Below, in pieces: positions 24,541 through 37,630 of a stretch of DNA of 64,000 nt. The DNA comes from Scortum barcoo. Lineage: Eukaryota; Chordata; Actinopteri; Centrarchiformes; Terapontidae. The notes beneath the pieces are model-generated. The model was not told the DNA's origin. It worked only from the letters and a program-made list of their open reading frames with translations, and did not search any database. The translations under genes were made by a program, and so were the position numbers. The stretch's first letter is position 1. Every line of letters starts with the position of its first letter. The stretch spans positions 8,776,884 to 8,840,883 of the forward strand of contig CM041541.1 in NCBI GenBank assembly GCA_023238725.1, written 5' to 3'.

Positions 24541-24880
24541 CTAAAGCTCAATTCATGCTCGCTGCACCTGCATGGCTACAAGGGATAACATGGGTCCACT
24601 TGATGTACATTTTGTCATCTGCCCGTCGCTGTGAGGAACCCCTGTGCTGATGTCTGTGTGCCACCAAAATTTGTGATGATATGCTCTGTACACGTTATAA
24701 ACACACCGAGTTCGCATGTGCCAGAAAAGCAAAATGGACAGTGACGCCTCTCATTTCTCGCACCAATGCACTCTATTTCCCATATTTGATCCTATTTTCA
24801 TTAAGTGGCCACGCACATCTTTGGTCGTGCACGTCTGCAGCTGTCCACGTCTGTATTAAAGTATGAACAAACCTTAATGC
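24541..24880. mobile_element. Possible MITE (Harbinger-like), low confidence
   Basis: The left end 'taaagctcaattcatgctcg' and the reverse complement of the right end 'taaggtttgttcatacttta' resemble each other imperfectly over about 17 bases, and the interior is GC/CpG-richer than its flanks. No open frame. The 340-base size fits a miniature inverted-repeat element. No clear target-site duplication was found. Confidence 0.3.
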
Positions 24881-25569
24881 ATCGTTGGATTTAGTCTTTT
24901 TTGGGGTTTGTTGACAATAACAAAAATATACATTATTGTCAGCCTTATTCCAGAGCTCCCTGTTGTGGCATTTTGCACTAATACACATTATTTGCTATAC
25001 ACTGAATCATCTATTTATTTAATTAGTGATTGGTGATAGAAAAAAAAGGAAGGAAAGGAAATGAATAGTAGGTGTTTTGGGTTATGGTTACTGGGTTGCT
25101 GCTTTAATGGAATTGTCCATTATTTCAAAGCATGCATGCACTCGTAACTTTTGTCTCTCCATTTTCAGTCTTTCTCCATTTTCTTATTCTTTCATGATTT
25201 CCTTATTTTTCTATTGGTAATAGTTAGCAAGTAAATGTGCCTGTTGCTGTCTCGTGCAGTTGAGCCTGCGTAGTTAAATAAAGTCAACACCCATCATTCA
25301 CACGTACAGTAAGCGCATCCGCTGAGAGTTTTTCCACCAATCATGTCTATTCTCCCAAGGGGACCTGAAAATCCTGCAACATTACAGTGATAGGTCCAGT
25401 GTGACTTTGCCTGTCCGTCTAAACATCTACCTACCTGCCTCTCTGCCCCACATGAGGCGTCCCGCAGAGCCATAATTGAAATCCATGAGGGAAAACACCT
25501 TGACTGGCTCAGGTAAGCGTAAATTAATGTGCGTGTGTGTGTGTTTATGTGGGCCATCATGCACACATG

Positions 25570-25590
25570 CACACACACACACACACACAC
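25570..25590. repeat. (AC)10 microsatellite
   Basis: Perfect AC run; a GT array follows at 25654-25679. Confidence 0.9.
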
Positions 25591-25653
25591 GCCAACAAAT
25601 GAAGAAGACGAAAGCAGGGTGTGTACGTTTATGCATGTATGCTTGTGTGCAAC

Positions 25654-25679
25654 TGTGTGTGTGTGTGTGTGTGTGTGTG
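25654..25679. repeat. (TG)13 microsatellite
   Basis: Perfect TG run, inverted in sense relative to the AC array at 25570-25590, so the two could form an imperfect long hairpin. Confidence 0.9.
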
Positions 25680-27119
25680 CACCCACGAGTGTAATGTGAT
25701 AAGCTCCAGCAAAGCACATACCTGATGCCATTAAATGCAATTTCCCCTGTGTGTCAGCCCAGCCATTTGTCAGCTGCTAACACTGCACGCTTTATTAAAA
25801 ACCTCATCCGCTTCAATTAACTGCGCCTGCAAAGCAGTTTAACTCCACTCTAATCCTGTCAAGATGTTTAAACAGGCCTTGCGTACAGTAGGTACATCAT
25901 TTCAAACCCTGTCAGTGAGGTTTTTTATGATTTTTTTTAGTCCCTTTACTCATCACTTAAAGTTCAGGTTCAGCTCAGGAGGGAGTGGGTTTAGTGTGAG
26001 TGTGCAGATTTTTAACTCTCTCTCAAGGCAGCTTAGAGTCTCGGTGGTTCGACTAATGCAGCGACAGAAGCTGCACATCATCGTGGTGTTTTCTCCCTAC
26101 TCATAATTCGTAATCATCCCCCTTACATTATATGGCAAATCAGGACAGTTTCAAAGTGAGCCCATGCTCAGTCTAAATATTATGAGATATTTACTCGAAA
26201 GAATGGAAGAGAAATTTAAGGCTGCAAAGTGTAAAATCGAGCTTTAATTTTGGTGAAGTAGCGAGCAGCTGGGTTCCTCTACGCTTTGTCTCTTTGCATA
26301 ACTGGGATGTGACTGACACATGGCAGGATCGTGACCAGAGTTATGTAATTTTGGAAATTAAACAAAAGAAATAAAAAAAAAGGTGTGGGATGTTTGTGTT
26401 ATTTAACGCCCTCAAGAGTTTCAGAAAAAAAAAAACCTTTCCTTGCATTGCCAGTTTGGTTTCTGAAACCGAGAGGTCTTTCACACAGTCTATCATCAGA
26501 GTAAAAACTCTACCAAGTCTTCAGCGTTAACATCTGTTATATTCCTCTTCTTACTTTTTATCTTCAAATAGTCACTCTGGTTTGCTTTTCCTTAGCTGTT
26601 CTGGTTTTAAATGAAGCAGCTGCAGAAAATGTTGAGTTTTGCCTCTTTTAGCGACTTACTTGCTAATTTTGCTCAAAAGTTTGTCTGGATTTGCAGTTTT
26701 CTGCACTTTTATGTCAGCCGCTCAGTTTCAAAGAGACAGGCAGGTTATGTTAAAAAAAAAAAAAACTATCTGAAGACAAGAGCATCAATTTTTTCTTCAA
26801 TTACATTCTTACATTTCATGTTTTTGAAATTTTCACTTTTTAAGATATCTCACATGACAACTACGACATGGTTAAGGTAAGGTTGTGTTTCAAATGAATG
26901 AAAAAGTAAACGCTAATTCGTTCATTTTCTATGAGACATAGCAAATGCCTCTTGCAGACAGCGCAGAGGGTTTGATATAAAAGTTCAAATTCAATTAAGT
27001 GATTTACTTGATGTAAAATAGAAATGGTCCAATGTGGAAGTTATTCCTGGGGACACCGTGCATGTGACTGTGATATAATTAATGACACCAGGCTGTAGCA
27101 GTGAAACACAAACTGACAG

Positions 27120-27500
27120 CGGCCGTGTGAAGACTCAGTTAAACAGGCGGTGGACTCGAGAGCAGGAAGCTTTGTGTCCAAAGTAAAGAGCAAAGTCTGT
27201 TGCCAGGAGACAAAACGATAACAGGCAGGCAGAGAGCAGGTTGGCCAGGTAAAGTAAAAGCTCAAAGACAATCTGAGGAGAAACCGAAGGGAAGTGACCG
27301 GTATATAGATACATATATATACTAGGGGGCTGATTAGAGGAATGAGGAGCAGGTGTGTACACAGGTGAGGATCAAGTGACTGGGGATTGGTGGGAAGAGG
27401 TGAGAGCCACTGCAGGAAAGTGAGGAATGTGTGGTCTAAAATGACGGAAGAGGTTGGCGGCAGGCAAACAGGCAACGGGCAAAATGATGAGAGTGATCTC
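27120..27500. repeat. Dispersed teleost repeat, probable degraded transposon segment
   Basis: The run 'gaagggaagtgaccggtata' then 'gggggctgattagaggaatg' then 'gagcaggtgtgtacacaggt' follows the word order of a dispersed fish repeat that I know ('...tatatatag...ctgattag...gcaggtgtg...caggtgag...'). The 164-codon minus frame at 27041-27535 lies inside it and is not evidence for a gene. Family name unknown. Confidence 0.4.
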
Positions 27501-27741
27501 AAATGTAACCCTTTATTATAGTAATTAACCCACACTTAATATTGGCTGTAACCATCACCCCTCTGTAATTTTAACCTCAAACTCGAGTCCGTATTCTGCA
27601 CTTGTCCCTTAGAGAAGAAAGGAGAGAACAAAATGACCTCACTTTGCAAAAAAAAACAAAAAAAAAAACAGACCCAATCTGAAGGTCTGAAACTGCTTCC
27701 CACAAGGGCACCGCTCTTCCGTTTTCTTCCACACTGTCTTG

Positions 27742-27765
27742 TACACACACACACACACACACACA
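27742..27765. repeat. (AC)12 microsatellite
   Basis: Perfect AC run; a second one lies at about 27789-27805. Confidence 0.9.
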
Positions 27766-29214
27766 TTCAAACACACCCTCTTTCTCTAACACACACACAC
27801 ACACGGCCATGCCAGCAGGGAGGTGACGGTTAGCATGGTGAAGCTGTCACCAGGGGATCCTGGGTGGGGTTTGCAGGAAAGGGAGAGGTGTAAATTGGTG
27901 AGCGCCGGGTGCAAAGCCTTGTGAGTGAAGGCTTGGTGCTCGTCCTCTTGATGCTTTGTCACTCACTCACACCCGGAGAGATACAGGTGGTGGGGTAAGG
28001 TGAGGATGCGGAGGAGGGGGCGAGGCAGTTTGGCCTGCTTCACTGTTCTTTATTGTTTTTATATCAGCACCGTGAGCTCCATTGTGTCTTTCACGGCTGC
28101 TCTTTCTTTGTCTGCTGTCCTTGTTTTTTCGCTCTGAAACGTTTGATTTGATTTCAAAGAGAAAAACAAGGTGTGTAAAAGTCCAGGAGAAAGATGGGAC
28201 TTGGAATTGTGATGGTGTTGACCACGAGTAAACAGGTTTACCCCATAATTTCATATCTATCAACTTGACGTTGATGAAATTTGAAAGTGTAATCAGCGAA
28301 ACGAAAGCTAAAGGCGAGCAGGTGTGACTTGCCTTTGATCATAACAGAGACCAATTGCAATTAGACCCAAAATGGCTTGACGGCGGTATCAGGGGGCTGC
28401 TTGCAGATTATGTATTTTTAATCAGAGTTGTTAGCATCTGTGATGGATGCCCATTTTACTCACACCAGCCTCTGATGGCATACGTCATGTTTGCTAGCTG
28501 TGAATTATCACATTATGTGTATGCTGTCCATTAACTGCATGAGGTGGCGCACATCCCCCCCATCACGTCGCCCACCGCCTCGACTGATGTGCGCCAAGCT
28601 AAGAGGAGGACTTGTTCGCGGGGATGCGAGGTGAAAACCACGACTGACTTCAACACTCGATGCAGCACTTCAGATGAAAATACTCTTTTCTGGGGGTGTT
28701 TGTAACATTTACTGAGGTCGCAGAGGTCATTCTCCTCCTTTTTCCATGTCCTGTTTTTCACTTTTCATGTGCCATAAAGGAAACAGACTCCAAATGTGAA
28801 CTCTGTTTTATTCCAATCATTTTTACAATTTTTGGGAGATCAAGAGTTTTCTTACATATTTGTATTTTCTCACTCTTCACTTGGAATCAAACAGCATGGG
28901 TGGGAATGTCATCCATTTAGCAGATACTGGGTCACAAACAAGCGCTGGAAAAAATTTAAATGCATCTTAATGACTACACTATATGAAAAAGTAAAGGGAT
29001 CAACAAAGTTTTTATAATAAGTACTGAGTGGAACGTGACTGTCTGCACTAGTTTTAATGAAAATTTCTCCAGTAATTGATTGCATGGATCAAAGTGGTCG
29101 ACCAACAGACGTTGTCATCCCAAGAGCTGCTAGCATGTTCAAAAACACGTTACATGTGTAGAGACTCCGCTGCCAATCACACTATCACACTAATTTTAGC
29201 CTTTTTTTATGCCG

Positions 29215-29570
29215 GCTCCTCGTCTCTTTTAGGATTGATTTTAAGATTTTATTGATTATCTTTAAGCTCTTCTGGGCTTTGCCTCGATGCTATTTTACAC
29301 ACCAGAGGCTTTATATCTGCATAGCTGTCCGCAGACAAGGTTTAGCAGATGGTAAAATGATTCAGCTGGCCATCGCGTCTTCTTCAGATTTAATGCACCT
29401 AATTTAAACAAGGTTGAAGGTCTTTTACAATGTTACTGCTAAACAAATATTTCACAAGACCCTTTGCCATCAGGGAAGCAAAGCCCCAGAATGACCTGCC
29501 TGAGAAACTGAAGCACTTTGGGTCATTGACATCGCTGAAATCCCTTCTTTAAACATACTTTAGGTGAGGA
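29215..29570 (+). mobile_element. Degraded reverse-transcriptase C-terminal region of a non-LTR retrotransposon
   Basis: The plus strand retains word order typical of fish LINE ends: 'gattgattttaagattttat' (coding IDFKIL), 'aagctcttctgggctttgcc', then 'aagccccagaatgacctgcc', 'tgagaaactgaagcactttg', 'aaatcccttcttt' and 'aaacatacttt'. In intact copies this encodes the RT tail (...FKILL..FKAL...WN.LP..L...F...LKT.L). Here frames are broken throughout, so it is a dead relic. Confidence 0.6.
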
Positions 29571-29959
29571 AAAAAATAATATCTCTTGAGAAAAATCCCC
29601 TCTTGTTATGCAAAACCATTATACTTATTAGATGGGGCACAGAATAATGCGTAGTGCACAAACCTCCAGTACTCTTTATTTATCAAATCTGGCAGACAGA
29701 CTAACTTAAAAAAAACCAAAATCGTGTTATGACACAATGCACGCTAGCATACATAGAAAAAATAGAATAATGAGGACAGTGTGTAGTAACTATTATTAAA
29801 AAGTACAACTTCACACCAACTCTAATCTAATTTTTTTTTTTCTAATTTTTTTTTTTTTGTCTGTGGAAGAACTGTAAAGATTGCCATTTGGAGTTCTGTT
29901 TGTTTCTATCTAATAAATATAAGTCTAATGTTCGTATTTCTTTTAGCTTTGTTTATGAT

Positions 29960-30190
29960 CTCCTCCAACTCCTGAGAGAAATATCTGGTGCTTTAGCTGC
30001 TAAATGCTCCACTAAGTTCACCAGATAGCTGCTAACTTTGCGTGTCTGATGTTTGGCAGTGAGCACGTAGTGTATATCGTGTTTTTTAGAGTTTCTTTTT
30101 TTGCTGAAAACTGCTGCCTGCTGTGGCTGATAACACTGATAAGAGCTGTGAGAATAAATGAAAACAGTCAGTGCTGTAGACCGACTAAAA
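29960..30190 (+). repeat. Dispersed teleost repeat, family B copy
   Basis: Contains 'gctaaatgctccactaagtt', 'caccagatagctgctaactt', 'gagtttctttttttgctgaa' and 'ctgctgcctgctgtggctga' in the family order; the most complete of the four copies in the window. Confidence 0.55.
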
Positions 30191-32069
30191 CAACAAACTG
30201 AGGGACATTAAAATGCTTCTCGTAGCTGACAAAAACTACAATCAGGTGTTAATTCTGTGTGGGTGCATTACTACAAACAACACCTCTCATATACACATAC
30301 TCATCTGATCCACTGTTGACATAAAAATATCGGGTGCAGCAGCTTTAAATAGTCGCATTTTCTTTCAACGGCGTACGAGAAAATATTCTCATTAAAACAC
30401 AACTTATTCCAGTTTACGCAGCATAACAATTCCACATTTACAAAGACCAAAGGCCGTGTTTGTCAGCGAGTGTGTGTACGTTTGTGTGTGTGGCCCCTAA
30501 CTCGACCATGTGCTAACCCCACACAGCTGCAGAGTCCCCTTGAGGGTTTGTCGCACAGGCAACAGAGGAAGGGCGGAGGGAGGTGGTGGTGGTGGTTGGG
30601 GGTGGAATGGGGGGGGGGTGACATGGACTGAACACTCATTTCCATGCCGCACTGTTCTGGCAAAGACATTGTACACCGCTGTGGATGTGCGTCTCTTGTG
30701 CTATTGCTCAATCTTTTTAAGGCCTGTCAGTTAGGGTTTTCATCAGACAACTCTCCGGGCGCGGAGGTTGGAAAGCCGATTGTGTACTTCGGTGTGGCAA
30801 ACGTGTGCTCAGCTAGTGTTAATGCACATATACGGGAAGTGGAGAAAGGCCTCTTCGGGGGGAATTAAGAGCGGCAAAATCAGATCGCTTTTTCAAATGT
30901 GAACGCAGACGGCGCAAATTAAGTGTCTTTTCATATGCCTCAGCTGAATAAAAAGGTTTATTATTACCCAATTTGCCAGTCCACGGCTTCATAAGAACTA
31001 CTCCGATCTGTTTTCTGCCTACTTCTTTCAGGCATAAAGCAGAGTCCAGCCTGAAAACAGTAATGGAGAAACCAAGGAGTCTCAGGTTCCTCAAATATCC
31101 CTGTCAATCAAACACCGTTTCCTCTGAGTGCGTTTTCTATCTGTCAAGGGTCATAGAGAGTGAGGATGAGACCCATTCCCTCCCCCCCTCCCTCCCTCCC
31201 CCTTGCGCCTCCATCTCCATCCCTCCCTCCTCTCCCACTCCTTAGAGGTGTATCTCTACCTTGTGCATCACGTCTGGGCATGACCTGTTGCTAGGTAACC
31301 CTGGGTCACAGCTGCACACTATGGCAGACCCTTTTTTTTATTTATCAGTGAGTTATGTGGGAGACGGGGGCTGTAATTTATTAGTTTGATATTGGGCAGG
31401 CAGCGCAAGTTTGGGATTGTAAAAAAGAGGAGATGGCCTATAGCTCATCAAAATGCTTATTCTGATCCCGGGCCTCGGTCCGCTGAAGAGATTCACAACA
31501 GAGGGGATCACAACATTATAAATTCATCTGCTTTTTACTAAGAAAATCAAGTATCTCCAACAACAAAGCCAATGGTAATGCACTTTCCATGCTGGTAATT
31601 GAACAGATGTGGTCAGAGCTTAGAGGACCGAGAAAAAGGGAATTCATCTCAGTACAGTATGTGACTGATTCATGTCCAAGGATGAAGTGGGTGCAGACAA
31701 ATAGTGTTATCAAGCTTTGTAGTCATGACAGAGTTAACCCCCCCCCCGGTATGAATTTATGAATTTATGCAGAATTGTAAGAAGTTGACACATATCCTGA
31801 AATAAAGGGTCTCCAAAAGAAATAAAAAGCACAATTAACAGCAGAATACATCAAATGTCTGGTCTGTTTATGAACTGTATTATACTTATACGCATTTTTA
31901 AGGAAAGATTTAACAATCTAAGATATATTTGCTCAGTTACTGATATGATGACCGACACACTCTCATGTTTGTTCGTTAAATATGAAACCTGTAAAAAAAA
32001 AAAAAAAACATCTCACACTTTGTTTTTTGTATTGATTAAACAACAGGATATAACAGTGTAATTAGTGAG

Positions 32070-32160
32070 CTTTAAACAAGCTGTTCCCCGCCTCTTTCCA
32101 GTCTTTGTGCTAAGCTAAGCTAACCGGCTGCTGGCTGTGTCTTTACACTGATGAAATAAT
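32070..32160 (-). repeat. Dispersed teleost repeat, family A copy (inverted)
   Basis: 'ctgttccccgcctctttcca' followed by 'gtctttgtgctaagctaagc' and 'taaccggctgctggctgtgt' is the reverse complement of the family A word order (…AGCAGCCGGTTAGCTTAGCTTAGCACAAAGAC…). Confidence 0.55.
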
Positions 32161-32279
32161 AGGAGAGTCTTCCCAAATGATCATAGAAATGATTATAAAT
32201 TAGAAAAAGAGTATAACAAATTATGTCCTCCAATTAATGATCACTACATTCATAGTTCCCAGAGGATGAACCCTTCTGA

Positions 32280-32425
32280 TGTTTCACTTTTTACATATCC
32301 ACTGAAATATCTCAACAACCAGTGGATGGACTGTACCAAAATTTGACATTTCAGACATTCATGTTCCTCTCATGATGATTTGCAAATGACTTTTGTCGGC
32401 GCCATCATCAGGTCAAAATTATAAT
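32280..32425 (+). repeat. Dispersed teleost repeat, family C copy
   Basis: 'gaaatatctcaacaaccagt', 'ggatggactgtaccaaaatt', 'cagacattcatgttcctctc' and 'gccatcatcaggtcaaaatt' follow the order of a common repeat of spiny-rayed fish. Non-coding. Part of a related repeat may lie near 44795-44880. Confidence 0.5.
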
Positions 32426-35400
32426 TTGTCAAAAATACTTTATGACACATTCCCATCAGCCTCAGTGGCCGATGCAGCCCCAAAGAGCTGCGAGCGTGGT
32501 AGCAGAGTCCACTTAATAAAAGGTTTTTCATAATCTGTGCAGTTATTGATGAGGTTTAAGGTCAATAGAAGCTGTTAGACCTTTAATAATAATAATATGT
32601 TGACTGTTTAATCATTCTTCCATCTTTCATTTAGTTGAGATGTCTTAAAGTGGAGTATTTAAAAAGATTGTTTTTTGAAAAACATTTTTGAAGTATAAAA
32701 AAAAACTGTACTTATTGTCTCTTGGAAGACTTTGTAGATATCAGTCAGTAATGGTTCAGTTCACAAACTACACCATTGTTTCTCCTTTAAATGAGTCAAA
32801 ATATGAATATATTCAGATTTTAAAGCTGGCAAATAATTAAGTTAGGAATTAAGAATTAAGATAATTTTTTCAATGTATTCTCACATTATTTATAGTAGCT
32901 CTTTATCGCAAAACCCCTAAAATTAGTTTAGCAAATGTTTGGACAGACTGCTACCATCTGAAAGTTTTACAGTTTTTGCAACACTTCAGTGTGATATTAA
33001 TTTGTGATGCATCTGCTCCTGTTGACTCAGCCACACATCTCTGTCCCTCACCCCGATGAAAGCCCACCATCGCATCCCAGGTCTCACCCACAGCACTTTT
33101 GTCAAATTTCTCTCCCTAATGTGCGTGTGATGAATATTTTTCAGATGCTTCCTCCAGGCCATATCTGATCAAAACAAATGCACCTGCACTTTTTTTTTTC
33201 CTTCTTGCAACTGCAACTCCCCCAGGACGGGTAAAAATTGACTCCCTGGCTTCCTCCACCAGGCAATTACGTGCCATCTGTTCCCATCTTGGTTGTTCCA
33301 GCTCGTTTTGTTTCTGCGATTGTTCGTCTAATATCATAGGCCTGAAAGTGTTAGAGAGGAAAGGGTGGAGGGGGATGACAGGGGTGGGAGTGGAGGGGAG
33401 GGGAGGGGGGGCACAAAAATGAGGAGTGGCATGAAGAGGAATTAATCGAATCTAACAGCAGAACCAGATCTTCCCCTCTGAAAGGAGATAGTCCCACTAG
33501 AATGAGGACCATTACCATATTCATCACCTAATATTGCCTGCTGTATGCAAAGTGGGAGAGAAGAGTGCAATATGACTTTCTTGACCGCCTTTCTAATTCC
33601 ATCTGCGAAAGCTTGCAGACTTATTTTTTTAATTGTTTGTTTGCAACAAGTCCACTTAGTACCTGCCTCGCTGCGATGCTGCCATTTGTTTGGGAGTTGT
33701 AATAATAACCCATTAACTTCCCTGTCATACATCGGACTGATATTTATATATATCTGGTTGTTATGCTGCCATGCTGAATCACATTACTGTTTTGTTACAG
33801 TAACTATTGGGGCCATTACTCTCTGCCACACACACACACAGGCGGCAGTAATGTGTAGATTTAATTGCAGCGTGTGTTGCAGGCAAGGCGAGCAGCTGGA
33901 TTGGAGAGTTTTAACAGTGATATCAATAACGGAGCGCCACCGTAGGCCGATATAATTTTCCATCACTCCTGACAGAGCGGAAGATAGAAATAATCAGTCA
34001 CAACACCAGCCAGGCAGCCTGTAGGACCTCGTGTGACATCCAGCAACTCTGATGGCTCAGGACCCATCTGTGTCCGGGGGGCAGCGTCCGTGTGTGTGTT
34101 CGACTGTGTGTGTGTGTGCGGATAATTGGTGAGAAGATGCTGGATGGTATAAGATGAGGAAATCTATTACACTGCTCAAAGGCTTATGTGGTAGATTCCT
34201 AAAATATGAGCACATATGGGTTTAGAATTTATGCTTTCTTAGTCAACATTTTTACTCAACATTTGGTTTTAAAAGTTACATATTAAGCAAACTCAACTAT
34301 CTTGTCTCCTTTTAGGGGGATGAGATTTATTCCCAGCAGAGGATTAAAACCACCTGCTGTGAGAACATGACAAGATATAACTCAAAATGTATTCTTTCTT
34401 AGTATTTTTGGTATCTGCCAGCAAAAAGCAGACATTTCTACATGATAGACAGGAAATACAGTAGATCGTTTCAGAAACTTTCCTCTGTAATTCTTCTTAG
34501 GTGTTAAATCTGAGGCATCTCACCACACTGCAATAATCCAGCTGTAAAGGAGACGGTCTCTGAAAACTGGTCAAAGTAAATGCAATTTAGACCAAACATT
34601 CAAAAATCCATACCAGTGCAGTCGATTTAGAGGTCTTACACGGTCCCAGAGTGCGGCTGAAGACGACGGTGAGATGTTTTTGTATGGCATCAGTGATGGA
34701 GGCTGTTTTTTCCCCCCCCATCATCTCTCTGGCACCAGCCATGAAATTTGGGTGTTTGCATCACATGCGCTGATTTTAAATTTCTTACAGATTTCTCTCC
34801 ATCTTTAAAAAAAAAAAAAAAAACTTCCAACCTTCACAAGCCAGCATATGAAGGTGAATGTGTGATTCTCTAATTGGGACCAAACCTTGTTAAAACTCTG
34901 TTCTGTGCAGACCTGCAACAGACTGCAGACAGACTCCTAAACTACAGCTGAGAGAACACCACCTACATGTCAGCCATCTGCAACACGTTATGTAACAGGA
35001 AATTAACTAGTTTAAATACCTTTATATGACATTATTTACATTTAATAACTATTTTATCTCATTAAGATACATCTAAATATGCCATTGTGGTCTTTCTTCA
35101 CATATTGATCCATCTACACATCTTGCTGGATTATCTAGTTAGAAAGTAAACCACTAGAAGCTATGAGGTTCTTGGTTTTATTGCAGGATTCAGGTTTCTT
35201 AATACAGAGAAAATATATTTTTGAGGGGACAGTTCATCCAGAATTAGTAAAAGATCCGTCAATCAATTCGTTTTTGTCGCTCTGTACCTCTGCCTTATTT
35301 CATGGATGATTACACAATATGGCTGGCCTCCCTGAAGGCCTGTTGTAGACTAAATATGTTAGATTTCATTGTTAGAATTAAGTAGAATCACGTATTTAGT

Positions 35401-36168
35401 GTAATATATAATCTCTAGTTGAAAACACATTTGATTTGAGAGAACAGACGGCATCAACTATACAGGTTGTCCTTTTTCTGAAGCTTTGTATTTGCTGACA
35501 TCTAGTGGTTAAATAGTGAAACAAATGTAATAAATTAGTTAAACTACTGTATCTGTCAATATAATAGATCTGGAGAACAGGTGTCTGCATCTCAGGAGTA
35601 ATCAATTAATTCATGCTTCATTCATGGTAAATTTATTTCTTATGTGACAATATTATTTCTTATGTGACAATAATTAATTCTAAATTAAGATTTACATTTG
35701 CAGGCCTGAGGTGCAATGGCCCCTTTCTAAAAGTAATCACAGATAATAGTTATTGATGTATCCACAGTATTAAGGATAAAATTCCTAAATTCATTGTTAT
35801 TTTATCCGCTATCATTGACATTTCAATTTTCCAATTTTCTATTTCTGGATGGAAATGAATCCTAACTCTAAGCCCCAAAAAGAACAACCTCAATCTGCTT
35901 TTAGATCCTAATTTAAACGTATTAATCCACATCATAAATATCACCAAACTTAATATTTTAAATAAAATCCCAAGATATTTTTTTACTCAAATATATTAAT
36001 TATCAAATTTAAAAGACAGAATCCCAATAAAGTCTGAGAAGTCATTTTTTTCTACTAATAATTAAGATAAAATGAGATTCTTTACATCAATCAAGTGGTC
36101 AAATGAGTAATACCCCAAATGGTCATTTTTCATGTACAAGTCAAATATGATATGGTTTATCTGCACGC

Positions 36169-36353
36169 ATAAAAGCGCCATTGATGCGGGTCATATTAGA
36201 TGACAACCTGTGCAGAATGTCATGACAAGAAAGAGGGAGGGAAGATAGGGTGAGGTGGGGGAGTGACAGAGAGAGGTGGAGGAAGGAAGAACTGGAGGCT
36301 GCAGGACAGAGCAGGGAGAGCAGCGGAGGAAGAAGCACACACCTGGAATTCAG
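36169..36353 (+). other. Inferred promoter and 5' UTR exon of the NHL-propeller gene
   Basis: A TATA-like 'cataaaagc' at about 36168-36176 precedes a purine-rich stretch ending in a strong donor, CAG|GTAGGA, at 36353/36354. The acceptor TCTTAACAG at 38268 precedes the coding exon. Together they suggest a first non-coding exon of about 150 bases and an intron of about 1.9 kb. Inferred from splice consensus only. Confidence 0.35.
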
Positions 36354-37630
36354 GTAGGACACATTTAACTTAGTTGTTTTAATTGTTTATGCATTGTTGC
36401 AATCTCATCCTATTCTTGCATTTTGCAGCTTAAAATTAGAATGAAAACTTCTGGTATGCATTTATAAATCTAAAAATAAAAAGTCTTTGTTAGGAGCAAT
36501 TTCCTGCACATAGATTTTCTTTTTAACTGACTGAAGTACGTTTCATTTAACATTTCAAAGAGGCATTTACCTGTGAGCTTCATGCTCTCTAACTTGCACT
36601 GAATGGCTCCATTGTTTTGTTTCGTTACGCTGGAATGCTCCTGAACATCCTGCATAATGCTCTCAATTATGAATGGTATCATTTATTCTATAGTCTCAGC
36701 ACCTCAGCGAAGGCCGTCTGGTAACTTAGCAACTAGTGCCTCTCATTCAAAATTAAAGGGTAACACGAGAAGACCCAGTGGCCTCACTCCAGGAGAGTGA
36801 CGGGGATTTGTTACTGACACATAACCCACATTTTCCCGCTCCCCAACAAACAGATTGAAGACTCTCTACCTGTTAATTTATCTGTGCATAAAGAGTTTTG
36901 ACATTGAAAATGTACTGAAGATTATGTTTTCCATGATCTCCTGCAACTAATTTCTCCTTTAAGTACTTTTTATGTAAAATTTCAATTGTCCTGCAGAACA
37001 TACGACAAGTGTCACCCACAGATAACATCTTTAACATCTTTCTAAAACATGGGAAACAGATGTTATCCATTGACACTCTGAAGTCACATGTTTCCAGGGG
37101 GACCTTATTGTGAACATGCAGAGGTAAATTGACACCTCACCCTTTCATCCTTGCAAAAAGCTTGTTTTGCTCCAGGGGCTAAAAGGCTCTCTAACTAGGT
37201 CTACACTGTTAACATATACACACTGTTACCCACAATTGCCACCTCAAAATGTGATCCATTTTGCATGGTCATAAAGACTGAGTTTAAAAAAAAAAAAAAA
37301 AAAAAGAACTGACAGCCCCTCTCTTGGCAGTCCCTCACATACCTTGTGTTGGTGGTGAAAGACAGTTCAGTTTCAGTGCCTTGGGCAGATAAGCTCTGCT
37401 GTTTTTTTATCAAATGTGACAATGAGGGTCTGTGCTACATTCGGAAGCAACTATTTGAGACTGTTGAGGTTTCATGATGAGTGACAATTAAAAACATGAC
37501 TTGGCAAATAAAGACATTAAGATATTTCTCCTCTGCTTCAACTTGGTATGCAATGAGTAATCAATGATCATATTATGTCGGAAATACCTTTAAATACTGA
37601 GTAACTGCTTTAATTTAGATAAAGTACAGC

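Larger units (their letters stand above)
12900..29200. other. Gene desert between nhlh2 and the NHL-propeller gene (first part)
   Basis: I find no exon with recognisable protein homology and no RNA gene. The longest anonymous frames (201 codons minus strand at 17290-17895, 157 codons minus strand at 15907-16380) either contain translated CA/GT repeats or lie in GC-balanced sequence open on both strands, and have no splice context that persuades me. Complex non-repetitive blocks around 17370-17830, 21540-21690 and 28430-28640 look more like non-coding regulatory sequence. The remainder is simple repeats and relics listed separately. Confidence 0.55.
29571..36150. other. Gene desert, second part
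   Basis: No gene recognised. Contents: G-rich tracts at 30573-30619 and 33363-33412, poly-A at about 31993-32009 and 34806-34823, repeat copies at 32070-32160 and 32280-32425, a small tandem duplication at about 35635-35672 ('atttcttatgtgacaat' twice), and a complex block at about 33530-33660 that might be a conserved non-coding element. Confidence 0.5.

Noticed and set aside
27041..27535. 164-codon open frame on the minus strand
   Set aside because: It lies in a dispersed repeat and has no recognisable domain.
29215..29570. Active retrotransposon
   Set aside because: Frames are broken throughout, with only a fragment of the RT end left.
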